Below are positions 51,844 through 61,138 of a DNA stretch of 64,000 nt, one piece after another. The position numbers and the translations under genes are program-made. Where the stretch lies: positions 1 to 64,000 of the forward strand of contig DASYZB010000114.1 of the NCBI GenBank assembly GCA_035946615.1, written 5' to 3'. Each line of letters opens with the position of its first letter. Position 1 is the stretch's first letter. The notes below the pieces were generated by a model. It was not told the origin of the DNA, made no database searches, and worked only from the letters and a program-made list of their open reading frames with translations. This stretch comes from Verrucomicrobiia bacterium. Its GTDB lineage: Bacteria > Verrucomicrobiota > Verrucomicrobiia > Limisphaerales > UBA8199.

Positions 51844-53123
51844 TCATTGAGACCGCGCTCATTCTTTGGACCGACTGGCGAAAGGTGCAGCAGCTCCATT
51901 GCCTCTCCAATGAGATAAAGGGAACCCGCGATAGCGACGAACCGCGCCTGGGCAAGGTTTTCCAATGCGGCGCTCAGGGCCGGATATTCGCCCACTGGGG
52001 CCTGGGGGTTGGCTCGGAGGCACACCTCGAGCATGCCGTGGGGTTCGGCCGTGCGCTCGCTATGGACCGGCACAAGCAGAATCCGGCCAGCCAGAGGCGC
52101 GAGGATTTCGCATATCCCTGCCCAGTCTTTGTCCCGCAAGATGCCCAGGATGAGAGCCGGTTTGGCTCCTGGAAAGTATTCCCGCAACCCCGCAGCCAAG
52201 CTCTCAGCCCCGCCGATATTATGCGCCCCGTCCAGCAGAACCCTTTGACCAGAATCCCTCTCGACCAATTGCAGCCGTCCCGGCCAATGAATGCGCTCCA
52301 GGCCGGCGCGGCTCGTGGCTTCGGCAATGGGAATGACCGGCGCCAGCGCGCGGACGGTCGCCAGCGCGACGGCGGCATTCATCTTTTGGTGTTCTCCCAA
52401 AAGACTTAATCGCAAGGTATCCAGGGGGGGCTTGTGGGCCGCCGAAGCTTCAACAACGGTGAGCGGCGCCTGGTTGCTTCGAGCGGCTTCAGCAATGACT
52501 TCGAGCGCTTCCGGCGCGGCGGCTCCGGTGATAACCGGAACGCCGGGTTTGATGATGCCCGCCTTTTCTGCGCCAATACTCGACAAGGTTTCACCAAGCC
52601 ACTTCTGGTGGTCGTATTGGATATTGGTGATCACGCTGGCCAGAGGCGTCACGATATTGGTCGCGTCGAGCCGCCCGCCCAGGCCGGTCTCCCAGATGAC
52701 CAGGTCGCAATTTTCGGCGGCGAAATAGCGCAAGGCCATGATGGTGACCACCTCGAAAAATGTGGGATGGTCCTCGGCCGCGCCTGTTTTCCCCCATTCC
52801 GTTTCGAGCAACGCGCGCATTTCAGCCACCAACCTTATGATGGCCGCTTCGGGAATAGGCCGCCTGTCGAACTGGATGCGCTCGCCGAAGGCAACCAGGT
52901 GCGGGGAGGTAAAGAGTCCCACGCGCAGCCCTGCCTTGCGGTAGATGCTCTCGAGCATCGCGCAGGTTGACCCCTTGCCGTTGGTGCCGGCCACATGAAT
53001 GAACCGGAGTCTTTGTTGCGGATTGCCCGAAAGGGCAGCCAGCCTGAAGCTATTGGCGAGGCCGAACTTGGCGCCAAACCAGCGGAGGCTATACAGGAAC
53101 TGGATGGCGTCTGGATAGGTCAG
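51828..53123 (-). CDS. folC: folylpolyglutamate synthase/dihydrofolate synthase, apparent CTG start
   Basis: FolC adds glutamate to dihydropteroate and folates. The protein has the P-loop 'HVAGTNGKGSTCAMLESIYR', SPHLVAFGERIQFDRRPIP, WETGLGGRLDATNIV, 'VITNIQYDHQKWLGETLSSI' and DGAHNIGGAESLAAGL, all hallmarks. A GTG at 52994 would start inside the P-loop motif. In the same frame, upstream codons add AIQFLYSLRWFGAKFGLANS and 'LAALSGNPQQRLRFIHV', the normal FolC N-terminus. Before it, the only reasonable initiator ahead of the in-frame TAA at 53127-53129 is CTG 53123 (then TYPDAIQ). From there the length is 431 residues, typical of the family. It lies 20 bp after pyrG. Confidence 0.9.
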   Translation of the reverse strand: MTYPDAIQFLYSLRWFGAKFGLANSFRLAALSGNPQQRLRFIHVAGTNGKGSTCAMLESIYRKAGLRVGLFTSPHLVAFGERIQFDRRPIPEAAIIRLVAEMRALLETEWGKTGAAEDHPTFFEVVTIMALRYFAAENCDLVIWETGLGGRLDATNIVTPLASVITNIQYDHQKWLGETLSSIGAEKAGIIKPGVPVITGAAAPEALEVIAEAARSNQAPLTVVEASAAHKPPLDTLRLSLLGEHQKMNAAVALATVRALAPVIPIAEATSRAGLERIHWPGRLQLVERDSGQRVLLDGAHNIGGAESLAAGLREYFPGAKPALILGILRDKDWAGICEILAPLAGRILLVPVHSERTAEPHGMLEVCLRANPQAPVGEYPALSAALENLAQARFVAIAGSLYLIGEAMELLHLSPVGPKNERGLNEWNLR

Positions 53124-53143
53124 AGCTTAAAAAAACGGTTTGT

Positions 53144-54763
53144 TCAGATCGACCAGCTAAAGCCATGCGCCGAAGCGTGCGCCGCCGCGATGAAGCCCTT
53201 GAACAATGGGTGCGGTTGATGCGGTTTGCTGTGAAACTCAGGATGGAATTGCGAGGCGATGAAGAACGGATGCTTGGCCAGCTCGATGACCTCAACCAGC
53301 TTGCCGTCCGGTGTGAACCCGCTGAGGACAAAATCGGCCTTCTGGAAACGCTCGCGGTAAGTATTGTTGAATTCATAGCGATGGCGATGGCGCTCGTTGA
53401 CCACGAACGCGCCGTAAAGCCGGGCCGCTTTGGTCCCCACCACCAATTGGCAAGGCTGCGCTCCCAGCCGCATCGTCCCCCCTTTCTTCGTTACTCGGGT
53501 TTGGTCGTCCAGCATCGCAATGACCGGATGCGGCGTATTGGGATCGAACTCCGTTGAATGCGCCTTGGGCAATTTCAACACGTTCCGGGCAAATTCAATT
53601 GTGGCGATTTGCATTCCCAGGCAAAGGCCAAGGTAGGGGACGTTGTGTTCGCGTGCGTAACGCGCGGCGAGGATTTTGCCCTCGATGCCCCGCTCACCGA
53701 AGCCCCCTGGAACGAGGACGCCGCCCAGGCCCTTGAGGACCTTATCAGCCCCTTCGCGTTCGATGATTTCGGCATCTACCTTCTGGATTTCCACCCCGCA
53801 ATCGTTGGCCACCCCGCCATGGATAATCGCTTCATAGACCGATTTATAGGCATCCTGCAGCTCGATGTATTTGCCTACCACCCCGATGCGCACCCGGTTC
53901 TGCGGAGCAATGATCTTGCGCAGAATCTCCTGCCAATGCGCCATGTTGGGGACCGGGGTGTCCAGGTGCAACTGGTGGCAGACCAGGTCATCGACCCGCT
54001 CACGCTGAAGCATCAGGGGCACTTCATAGATGCTGTGGTCCACGTCCTTTTCCTCGACCACCGCCTCGTAAGGCACGTTGCAGAATAGGGAAATCTTTTG
54101 GCGCAAATCTTTGTCCAACGGCCGCTCGCAGCGGCATACCAGGATATGGGGCGTAATGCCGATTTCGCGCAATTTGGCAACCGATTGCTGGGTCGGCTTG
54201 GTCTTTAGTTCCCCGGCGGCTTTGATGAAGGGAACGTAGGTGACGTGAACGAACATGGCATTGTGAGTGCCCACTTCCAAGGCGAATTCCCGGATGGCCT
54301 CCAGAAAAGGCAGGCCCTCGATGTCTCCGGTTGTGCCGCCAATCTCGGTAATGACAACATCGGCCTTGGTCTGTTCGGCCAAAAGTTGGATGCGGTTTTG
54401 GATTTCGTTGGTGACATGCGGAATCACCTGCACCGTTTTGCCCAGGTACTTCCCTTCACGCTCATTATTCAGTACCGTTTGGTACACCTGCCCGCTGGTG
54501 AGGTTGTTCAGACGGGTTAACTTGCAGTTGGTAAACCGCTCGTAATGGCCTAAGTCGAGGTCTGTCTCGGCCCCATCGTCCAGAACGTACACCTCGCCGT
54601 GCTGGTAAGGGTTCATGGTGCCCGGATCGACGTTCAGGTAGGGATCGAACTTTTGCAGGGTCACCTTCAGACCGCGGTTCTCGAGCAAGGTGCCCAGCGA
54701 CGCCGCCGTCAGCCCCTTGCCCAGGGAACTCACCACCCCTCCGGTTACAAAGATATATTTCAT
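53144..54763 (-). CDS. pyrG: CTP synthase
   Basis: A 539-residue enzyme making CTP from UTP, ATP and glutamine. The synthetase domain begins '[20 protein letters not shown]' and has '[20 protein letters not shown]'. The C-terminal class I glutaminase domain has catalytic Cys in [14 protein letters not shown] and His-Glu in [12 protein letters not shown]. It sits between kdsB (3 bp upstream) and folC. CTP is the co-substrate of KdsB, so the kdsB-pyrG pairing seen in many Gram-negatives makes metabolic sense. Confidence 0.97.
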   Translation of the reverse strand: MKYIFVTGGVVSSLGKGLTAASLGTLLENRGLKVTLQKFDPYLNVDPGTMNPYQHGEVYVLDDGAETDLDLGHYERFTNCKLTRLNNLTSGQVYQTVLNNEREGKYLGKTVQVIPHVTNEIQNRIQLLAEQTKADVVITEIGGTTGDIEGLPFLEAIREFALEVGTHNAMFVHVTYVPFIKAAGELKTKPTQQSVAKLREIGITPHILVCRCERPLDKDLRQKISLFCNVPYEAVVEEKDVDHSIYEVPLMLQRERVDDLVCHQLHLDTPVPNMAHWQEILRKIIAPQNRVRIGVVGKYIELQDAYKSVYEAIIHGGVANDCGVEIQKVDAEIIEREGADKVLKGLGGVLVPGGFGERGIEGKILAARYAREHNVPYLGLCLGMQIATIEFARNVLKLPKAHSTEFDPNTPHPVIAMLDDQTRVTKKGGTMRLGAQPCQLVVGTKAARLYGAFVVNERHRHRYEFNNTYRERFQKADFVLSGFTPDGKLVEVIELAKHPFFIASQFHPEFHSKPHQPHPLFKGFIAAAHASAHGFSWSI

Positions 54764-54766
54764 AGG

Positions 54767-55522
54767 CTAAATCACACCCGCCAGGCGCGCCCTCAGCAAT
54801 TGTTCGACACGTATGATATCGGCGGGGACATCCACCCCAACGCTGTCATACTCGACAGTGATCACGGCGATTGAAATGCCGTTCTCGAGTGCGCGCAATT
54901 GTTCGAGCTTCTCCGCCGTTTCGAGCGGCGAGACCGGCATGCGCACCAGGCGCAGCAAGGTTTCCCGCCGGTAACCATAAATCCCCAAGTGCTTCAAAAA
55001 TGGAAACGCCGCCAACTGTTCGTCCACCGAACGACTGGCGGCCTCGCGCAGATACGGAACCGTACGCCGCGAAAAGTATAGGGCCTGGCCGGCGGCATTG
55101 ACAACGACTTTTACGACGTTGGGATTGTCGTATTCTTGCGGGTTTCGCAGGGGTGTGGCGGCGGTGGACATCTGGGCGTTTGCCAGCGCGTGGGCCACGC
55201 CGTCTATCACGGCGGGGTCGAGCAACGGTTCATCTCCCTGGATGTTCACGACGGCGTCGCAAGAAAGCCCGGCGGCAACCTCCGCAACCCGGTCCGTCCC
55301 GCTCGGGTGGCTGGCTCCCGTCATGGCCACCCGGCAAAGCCTCTGCGCCATGGCGGCTATGCGCTGATCATCGGTGGCGACAATGACTTCGGCCAGGGTT
55401 TTGGCCTGCCGGCAGCGCTCGACCACATGTTCCAGCAAAGGCCTGCCGGCAATCAGCGCCAATGGTTTGCCTGGGAAACGGCTCGACCCATACCGGACCG
55501 GGATAATGCCAACCACATTCAT
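54767..55522 (-). CDS. kdsB: 3-deoxy-manno-octulosonate cytidylyltransferase
   Basis: A 251-residue enzyme that activates Kdo with CTP to CMP-Kdo for lipopolysaccharide inner core. It shows 'VGIIPVRYGSSRFPGKPLAL', ATDDQRIAAMAQRL, 'TGASHPSGTDRVAEVA' and 'VVNIQGDEPLLDPAVI', all KdsB signatures including the metal-binding Asp. Its presence supports a Gram-negative cell with Kdo-containing LPS. First gene of the kdsB-pyrG-folC group. Confidence 0.96.
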   Translation of the reverse strand: MNVVGIIPVRYGSSRFPGKPLALIAGRPLLEHVVERCRQAKTLAEVIVATDDQRIAAMAQRLCRVAMTGASHPSGTDRVAEVAAGLSCDAVVNIQGDEPLLDPAVIDGVAHALANAQMSTAATPLRNPQEYDNPNVVKVVVNAAGQALYFSRRTVPYLREAASRSVDEQLAAFPFLKHLGIYGYRRETLLRLVRMPVSPLETAEKLEQLRALENGISIAVITVEYDSVGVDVPADIIRVEQLLRARLAGVI

Positions 55523-55618
55523 GGGCCCGCATTGTCATCCGCGCGGGAGAGAATTGCACGGAGGAAAAGGGGCTTTAGAGCCTGTTTTAAAATTGCGTGG
55601 AGTCCTGCGGCGAGGGAT

Positions 55619-55700
55619 TTTTGGCCGGGGCCGAGGCAGCGAGGCCCGAGCATCCCGAAGCGGGCTGTAAGGGCCGAGCCAACGAAGGCCCCGGCCAAAA
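55619..55700. repeat. structured palindromic element (14-bp outer stem, nested hairpins)
   Basis: TTTTGGCCGGGGCC (55619-55632) pairs perfectly with GGCCCCGGCCAAAA (55687-55700). Inside lie CCCG-AAG-CGGG (about 55653-55663) and GGCCC/GGGCC pairings, so the 82-nt unit can form a branched GC-rich RNA or DNA structure. It lies in the 260-bp gap upstream of kdsB and is followed by 'GAGCACGAGCACGAGG' repeats. It could be a dispersed structured repeat or a small RNA; no promoter is obvious. Confidence 0.5.
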
Positions 55701-55782
55701 GACCCGCCGCCCAGAGGGGTTTCGAGCACGAGCACGAGGCGAGGACGAAAACGAAGGGGCGCGCGCGCCTCAATTCAATTGC

Positions 55783-56016
55783 TTACGCGGCCTTGCCCTG
55801 CAACTTGTAGCTGAGGGTATTGTAATAGCGGCGTTTGAGGCCGCGCTTCTTCCTCTGGCGCTCGCGCGCTTTGACCAAATGCTTCACACACCGCGACCCT
55901 TCGGCCGCAGGTTGGCCGCATTCGGTGCAGCGCTTGTCGCGCTGCATGCGTAATTGATACTTGCGCTGCCGGGATATCGGCATGTCCGTAAACTCATCCA
56001 CAATTCTGTGTCTCAT
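55783..56016 (-). CDS. small basic zinc-ribbon-like protein
   Basis: A 77-residue, strongly basic protein: ISRQRKYQLRMQRDKRCTEC, GQPAAEGSRCVKHLVKARER, QRKKRGLKRRYYNTLSYKLQ. Cys-x-x-Cys followed by Cys-x-x-His (CTEC...CVKH) can bind one zinc. The rest is nucleic-acid-binding in character. The start may instead be ATG 55983 (MPISRQRKYQLR), which is the usual beginning in relatives as I recall them. The small size and basic charge suggest a ribosome- or RNA-associated role, but this is a guess. Confidence 0.8.
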   Translation of the reverse strand: MRHRIVDEFTDMPISRQRKYQLRMQRDKRCTECGQPAAEGSRCVKHLVKARERQRKKRGLKRRYYNTLSYKLQGKAA

Positions 56017-56132
56017 GGCAATAAGGCACGATTAGCACAGGAGGCAAATAAAGTCAATCTATTTCATTTTCTTTTGGGAATTCTTTTCCGTAGGAATTCG
56101 TTTTGATCAGAGCCGCCTCACCTCACGGCCCA

Positions 56133-56276
56133 TGACGCAGTCGCTGGGGGTGAGGAAGGCCGGGATGGTGGGAACGCTGATGAACGCTGATGGGAGCGGA
56201 GGGGTTCAAGGCAGAGACGGTAAGACGCAGAGGTGTGAGGGGGGGGTGCATTTGAGAGAGGTCGTCGGGGCCCGGC
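56133..56276. other. non-coding spacer with short direct repeats
   Basis: The spacer contains two tandem copies of GAACGCTGAT and a 'GCAGAGACGGTAAGACGCAGAGG' type word (23 bases, only its outline given: CAGAGACGG then ACGCAGAGG) plus a run of eight G. These words belong to the same class of short intergenic repeats seen at 6.7 kb and 57.8 kb. I see no gene. Confidence 0.35.
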
Positions 56277-57206
56277 TCAAAAGACCTGAGGCACGCCTTC
56301 TTCGAGGATTTTGACTTTTTTCGTCAGTCCCTGCTCCTGGGCCAATTGCCACAGCCAGCGGGGCGGCTCGTCAATATCTTCGAAGCTGAGGCGGAAACTT
56401 CCGTAATGCATCGGAATGAGCCAGCGGGCTCGCAATTCGCGGAACACTTGGATGGCTTCATCGGGTCCCATGTGCAGATGGCGGAAGGAAGCGGGGTGAT
56501 AAGCCCCAATCGGGAGCAAGGCGATCTCGGGTCGGGTATTTTTGCCGATGTCTTTAAAGCCATCGAAATAGGCGCTGTCGCCGGCGTGATAAATGCGCCG
56601 GCCCTGGTGTTCGAGCACAAAGCCGCCGTAGCCCCGGTAACAATCCCGCAGCACGCGCGCACCCCAATGTTTCGAGGGCGTCAGGGTCACCTTCAAATCC
56701 CGATGCGAGAAACTCTCCCACCAGTCCAGCTCGACCACCCGGCCAAAGCCCAGATTGTAGGCCAGGTCCCCGACGCCCCAGGGCATGATGCCGATTTTGG
56801 GGTGGGGCAACCGCCGCAGGGTGGGCTTGTGGAAATGATCGAAATGAGCGTGGGTAAGCAGGACCACATCGATGGGGGGCAGATGTTCGATGCGCAGCCC
56901 GGAACGTTTGATGCGCTTGAGCAGGAAGAGCCAATTGGCGAAATTGGGGTCGATGAGTATGTTCAAATCCGTGAACTGCACCAGGAATGACGCGTGGCCT
57001 ATCCAGGTCAACGCCACCTGGCCCCGGCTGAGCTTGGGGAAGGCCGGACGCTTGTGCTGGCCGGTGCGCCGGGTGAGCAACGCCTTCCAGACCATTTCAT
57101 GAAAAAAGGTGCGCGGATTGAAATGCTTGGCCGGCGTGAAATCTTTGAACGAGCGCGGCAAGGGTTGGCGCACAGTCGGCGGCCGGTATGGCGTCGGTTT
57201 GTTCAT
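56277..57206 (-). CDS. MBL-fold metallo-hydrolase (UlaG/NAPE-PLD-like)
   Basis: A 309-residue protein from ATG 57206 (MNKPTPYRPPTVRQPLP); an earlier TTG at 57239 is possible. The N-terminal 'ALTWIGHASFLVQFTDLNIL' and the metal motif VVLLTHAHFDHFHKP (HxHxDH), then 'LTPSKHWGARVLRD', 'RRIYHAGDSAYFDGFKDIG', 'ALLPIGAYHPASFRHLHMGP' and 'WLIPMHYGSFRLSFEDID' match the group containing N-acyl-phosphatidylethanolamine phospholipase D and L-ascorbate-6-phosphate lactonases. A lipid or lactone hydrolase is likely. It diverges from the carbonic anhydrase gene with 49 bp between starts. Confidence 0.9.
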   Translation of the reverse strand: MNKPTPYRPPTVRQPLPRSFKDFTPAKHFNPRTFFHEMVWKALLTRRTGQHKRPAFPKLSRGQVALTWIGHASFLVQFTDLNILIDPNFANWLFLLKRIKRSGLRIEHLPPIDVVLLTHAHFDHFHKPTLRRLPHPKIGIMPWGVGDLAYNLGFGRVVELDWWESFSHRDLKVTLTPSKHWGARVLRDCYRGYGGFVLEHQGRRIYHAGDSAYFDGFKDIGKNTRPEIALLPIGAYHPASFRHLHMGPDEAIQVFRELRARWLIPMHYGSFRLSFEDIDEPPRWLWQLAQEQGLTKKVKILEEGVPQVF

Positions 57207-57255
57207 TACGAAATCAATGTACCCGCATTTCACGTCCAATAAAATCTAAACCTTT

Positions 57256-57804
57256 ATGGAACAGCTTAATAAACAACTGGACACTTTCTTGCGCCGCCGC
57301 CCGACCCTGGGACAGAACGTGTTTATCGCAACCGGCGCGGTTGTCAGCGGCGATGTCACTCTTGGAGATGGTTCGAGCGTTTGGCACAATGCCGTCTTGC
57401 GCGGGGACATCAATCGCATCGTCATTGGCCATCATTCCAACATCCAGGATAATTGTGTGATGCACGTCGCCGACGACTACCCTTGCGTTGTGGGCGATTA
57501 CGTCACGGTCGGCCACAGCGCTATCCTGCACGCGTGCGCGGTGGGCAACGAAGCGCTCATTGGGATGGGCTCGACCATCCTGGACGGCGCGGTTATCGGC
57601 GAGCAGTGCATCATCGGGGCGCGGGCGCTCGTTACGCAGGGCGCGCGCATTCCTGCCGGCTCGCTCGTGCTGGGCGTGCCAGGGCAGGTGGTACGGCCCT
57701 TGAGCGAGTCGGAGCGGGCGAGCCTGCGGGGAATGGCGGAGAAATATGTGCAGTCCGCAGCCTATTATATTGAACATGGGATCATGCGGAAAGGGGCGGG
57801 CTGA
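57256..57804 (+). CDS. gamma-class carbonic anhydrase-like hexapeptide protein
   Basis: A 182-residue left-handed beta-helix protein. Hexapeptide repeats span residues 22-140. The metal-ligand His positions of gamma carbonic anhydrases are present: 'RGDINRIVIGHHSNIQDNCV' with the first His, and 'YVTVGHSAILHACAVGN' with the His pair. It also has the Arg-Gly-Asp of the family. It hydrates CO2 or acts as an acyltransferase-like relative; the three-His pattern supports the anhydrase family. Length is normal. Confidence 0.92.
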   Translation: MEQLNKQLDTFLRRRPTLGQNVFIATGAVVSGDVTLGDGSSVWHNAVLRGDINRIVIGHHSNIQDNCVMHVADDYPCVVGDYVTVGHSAILHACAVGNEALIGMGSTILDGAVIGEQCIIGARALVTQGARIPAGSLVLGVPGQVVRPLSESERASLRGMAEKYVQSAAYYIEHGIMRKGAG

Positions 57805-57873
57805 TGGAACCGTGAGTCGCAGAGAGATGCGATGAGGAAAGGGTAACTGCGCAACGCTGGAGCTTATCGAGCT

Positions 57874-60800
57874 TTATCCATCCGCAGGCCAAGGCAAGCG
57901 CAGCAGGATGACAGTGCCGGCGCCGGGTTGGCTCTGGACACGGCATTCCCCGCCTATGTCGGCGAGGCGCTGGCGCATGTTGCGCAGGCCATCCGCCAGC
58001 GCATCGTCGGGCGCGCCTGCGAACCCGCGGCCATTATCCTCGATGCTCACTTCGAGCGCCTCGGCCCCGACTCGCGCGCGGAACCAGACCTCGTTGGCCT
58101 GAGCGTGTTTGACGATATTGTTAAGAGCCTCTTTGATCGCCAGAAAGAGGTTGTGGCGCAGGTCGGTGGACAACTGGCGCGCCGGGGTCTGCTCAGGCAG
58201 TTCCAACCGGCAGCGGATACCGGCCAGACGCAGGTAGTCCAACGCGAATTGGGCGGCATAATCTATCAAGTGCGCCAGCGTGTCATTGCGCGGGTTGACG
58301 GCCCAGACAATCTCATCCAACGACCGGATGGCCTGCCGGGCAGTCGCCGAGATTCGGCCAACTCGTTCGGCCGATTTGTCCGGCTCGGCGCGGTCCTGTT
58401 GGGCGAGTTCGCCCAACAGGGCGATCTGGGTCAGGTTGGCGCCCAAATCGTCATGGATGTCTTTGGCGATACGGGCGCGTTCCTTGTGGAGGGCGGCTTG
58501 TTGTTCGAGCAGGCGCAGTTGTTCATGCAATCGGCGGAACGAGACGTAGCGCACTGTGGCGACCAGCATCAGACTCAAGGCCGCCAAAAGGGCGACTCGG
58601 AACCACCAGGTCTGCCAGAGAAATGGGGCCACGATAAGCTGCAGGTTCGCCCCGGATTGGGGCCAAACGCCAGAGGGGTTGCAGGCAATCACCTGGAAGC
58701 GGTATTTCCCGGCAGGCAGGCGTGAATAACTCGCGCTGCGGGTGACGCCCGACTCGCGCCAATCTTCATCGAGTCCTCCCAGCCTGTAGCGGAACTGGAT
58801 ATTCTGCGGGTCAGTGAACCCGAGAGCGGCAAATTCGAATTCAATCCGGCGGTGCCCCGGCGCCAGGCGAAGCGGAGCCACGGCTTTGCGCAAATCTGAC
58901 ACAGGGGCCAAAGGCGGCAGTACGCCGGTATCGGCGGCAACAAGCCGGCCATCGATGACCACTCGGTCTAACAAAACCGGAGGCGGGTCTCTTTGCTCGA
59001 CCAATTGACTCGGGTCCACCATCGCCAGGGCAGTCTGCATAGGAATCCACAGATGACCGTCCTGACTGCACAGAACATCAGGTGAATCGCCAAAATTTCC
59101 CTGCAAGCTGAGCATCCCCTGGCCCCTCCCGTAGTGTGTCGAATGCACCCGGCTCGAACGGCCTTCAGCGACGGCTTCCAAGCTATCCTGACGCACCGCG
59201 AAAATGCCACGGTCGGCGCCGAACCAAAGCCACCCGTGCCCATCGGAAATAATGTGAGAGATATAATTATCGAATAACCCCTGTTCGGTGCTGATTTCCG
59301 CATAATGACCCGCCTTCAAGCGTCCGATGCCCCAGCCGGCATAGCCAATCCACAAAGCGCCGTCCGGGGTTGCATACAAACAACGAATCGACGCCAGGTC
59401 CTGCGGCGGCCGCGGCGTCGCCACGGCCAGTTGATCTCCGCGAATCCGGAACAGGACCCCCTTGGAGGTGCCTGCCCAAACCGTGCCCGCCGCATCTTCT
59501 ACCATCGCGCGGACAACCCTGCAGTCCTGTGGGATGTCGAACGTAGTAAACTGGCCCGCGCGGAGGCGTTGAATGGCTTGTGGCGATTCCTCGCCAATCC
59601 ACAAATCGCCCGAATGACTAACCACCAGCGTATGCAGCGTTTGTCCTCGGAGACCCTTTGGGTCTCCCCACTCAACGAAATGATCATCCTGCCAGCAAAA
59701 TAATCCCCGTCGCGTGCCAATCCATACTGGCCCGTTTGGGTCAGCCGCCACACAGGTCACATCGGTCGGCGCATTCTGTCCGCCACGCATCTCGTGCCAT
59801 TGTCCGGCCACGCGTCGGGCCAAAAGGCCATTCTTTGTGGCCGCCCAAATCGTTCCCTGAGCATCCTGGCAAATCGATTGAACCGCAGCGAAGGGCAACC
59901 CTTCCTCCGAACCCTGCAGTTCGACGGCCCGGCGCCGGATGCGGTTAAGCCCGCCGCCGCCTGTGCCCACCCAAAGATTGCCTTCGCGATCTTCAGTGAG
60001 GCCGAGGATTTCCTTGTGTGTGGTGCGGATAGATTCAAAACCGGTCTTATCGTAGCGGAATAGACCGCTGAACGAGGTGCCGATCCACACGGCGCCCGCA
60101 TGGTCCTCGATCAAAACATTGGGTGTCGTTCCGGCAACTTCCGGTGTCAGCCCGCCGCAGTCCTGCGCTTGACCGTCCTCACGAATGTGGAACAACCGCG
60201 CCCCCGCGCAGAGCCACACTCCTCCGCTGCGGGCAGCAGCCAGGCGCGCCGGCTCAGGAGCAAAGCGGTGAAGGGTTTGGAATTGCGAGCCACAGACCAT
60301 CCCGACCTGGCCCGATTTGGCAAACCAGATGCGTCCCTTTTTGTCGGCGGCCAAGGCGCAAATTCCCGTCCCTTCGGGCAAGCCGTTGGTGAGGCCGAGA
60401 TTCGTGACGACGCCGTTTTGCAGGCGCGCCACCGCACCCCCGTGGTATCCGATCCAAAGCGCGCCTTCGGCGTCCTGTGCTGTCGAACTGGGGATAGCCT
60501 CGGGAAGGCCCCGAGTGAAGGCCTGCGTTTGACGGCCGTTCAGCCACACCACCGCGCCCCGGTCCATGGCCAGCCACAAGCCTTCTTTCTTATCGAGCAG
60601 CATGGCCAAGGTCCCCCGGTTGGGAGGCGCCACGAAATTCGTTGGAGAAAAGTCCTCGAACCGAACGCCGTCGAAGCGGACCAGGCCGCTGGGGGTGCCT
60701 AACCAAAGGTAACCGTCGGGTGTTTGTGCAAGGCCCATGACGGTATTGTTTGGCAGGCCGTCCTCAGATTGCCACGAGCGGGCAAACCAGGCGGATTTCG

Positions 60801-60888
60801 GGGCCCCAAGGATAGAGCACATCGCTAGGGACAAAACCCCGCCTGTCAGCATTACCCTCAAAGCCCGGCAACCAAGCGCGTTGGGCAC
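57874..60888 (-). CDS. sensor histidine kinase with two-component regulator propeller
   Basis: A 1004-residue membrane sensor. After a signal peptide, about 14 Reg_prop blades ('SWQSEDGLPNNTVMGLAQTP', 'DGYLWLGTPSGLVRFDG') form two beta-propellers. A Y_Y_Y domain (about 680-750) and one membrane helix (WFRVALLAALSLMLVATV) follow. The cytoplasmic end is a HisKA_3 (NarX/UhpB type) with phospho-His in RIAKDIHDDLGANLTQ (about residue 808), then a HATPase_c domain with EDNGRGFAG and 'GLRNMRQRLADIGGECRVQS'. The architecture usually partners with a LuxR-type response regulator, but no such gene is beside it. Polysaccharide sensing is typical for propeller sensors but not shown here. Confidence 0.94.
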   Translation of the reverse strand: MPNALGCRALRVMLTGGVLSLAMCSILGAPKSAWFARSWQSEDGLPNNTVMGLAQTPDGYLWLGTPSGLVRFDGVRFEDFSPTNFVAPPNRGTLAMLLDKKEGLWLAMDRGAVVWLNGRQTQAFTRGLPEAIPSSTAQDAEGALWIGYHGGAVARLQNGVVTNLGLTNGLPEGTGICALAADKKGRIWFAKSGQVGMVCGSQFQTLHRFAPEPARLAAARSGGVWLCAGARLFHIREDGQAQDCGGLTPEVAGTTPNVLIEDHAGAVWIGTSFSGLFRYDKTGFESIRTTHKEILGLTEDREGNLWVGTGGGGLNRIRRRAVELQGSEEGLPFAAVQSICQDAQGTIWAATKNGLLARRVAGQWHEMRGGQNAPTDVTCVAADPNGPVWIGTRRGLFCWQDDHFVEWGDPKGLRGQTLHTLVVSHSGDLWIGEESPQAIQRLRAGQFTTFDIPQDCRVVRAMVEDAAGTVWAGTSKGVLFRIRGDQLAVATPRPPQDLASIRCLYATPDGALWIGYAGWGIGRLKAGHYAEISTEQGLFDNYISHIISDGHGWLWFGADRGIFAVRQDSLEAVAEGRSSRVHSTHYGRGQGMLSLQGNFGDSPDVLCSQDGHLWIPMQTALAMVDPSQLVEQRDPPPVLLDRVVIDGRLVAADTGVLPPLAPVSDLRKAVAPLRLAPGHRRIEFEFAALGFTDPQNIQFRYRLGGLDEDWRESGVTRSASYSRLPAGKYRFQVIACNPSGVWPQSGANLQLIVAPFLWQTWWFRVALLAALSLMLVATVRYVSFRRLHEQLRLLEQQAALHKERARIAKDIHDDLGANLTQIALLGELAQQDRAEPDKSAERVGRISATARQAIRSLDEIVWAVNPRNDTLAHLIDYAAQFALDYLRLAGIRCRLELPEQTPARQLSTDLRHNLFLAIKEALNNIVKHAQANEVWFRARVGAEALEVSIEDNGRGFAGAPDDALADGLRNMRQRLADIGGECRVQSQPGAGTVILLRLPWPADG

Positions 60889-60996
60889 GCAGCCAGTTTA
60901 TCAATTCTTATCGCAGCGGCAAGACAAGGGAATCGAAGGGGCCACGGGCGCCGGTGCTAATGACAGAGTCGAAGCAAAAAGCCGCCATTCGTTAGT

Positions 60997-61096
60997 GTAG
61001 GTGACGACGTAAGGAGTCTCTGATCAGCAACTTCGGGGTGAACCAAAGGCGGCCAGTTGACAACCTTGATCAGAGGCTCCTTACGTCGTCTCCTAC
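60997..61096. repeat. 30-bp inverted repeat with 40-nt loop
   Basis: Arm 60997-61026 and arm 61067-61096 are complementary at 28 of 30 positions, sharing the core GACGACGTAAGGAG and CTCTGATCA. It lies in the gap between the sensor kinase start and the surface protein gene, both on the minus strand. A transcription block or a palindromic mobile remnant are both possible. It differs in sequence from the 8823-8884 hairpin. Confidence 0.7.
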
Positions 61097-61138
61097 AAAG
61101 GTTTGGAACTGACCTTGTCATTGGCCCTGCCACAGGCT

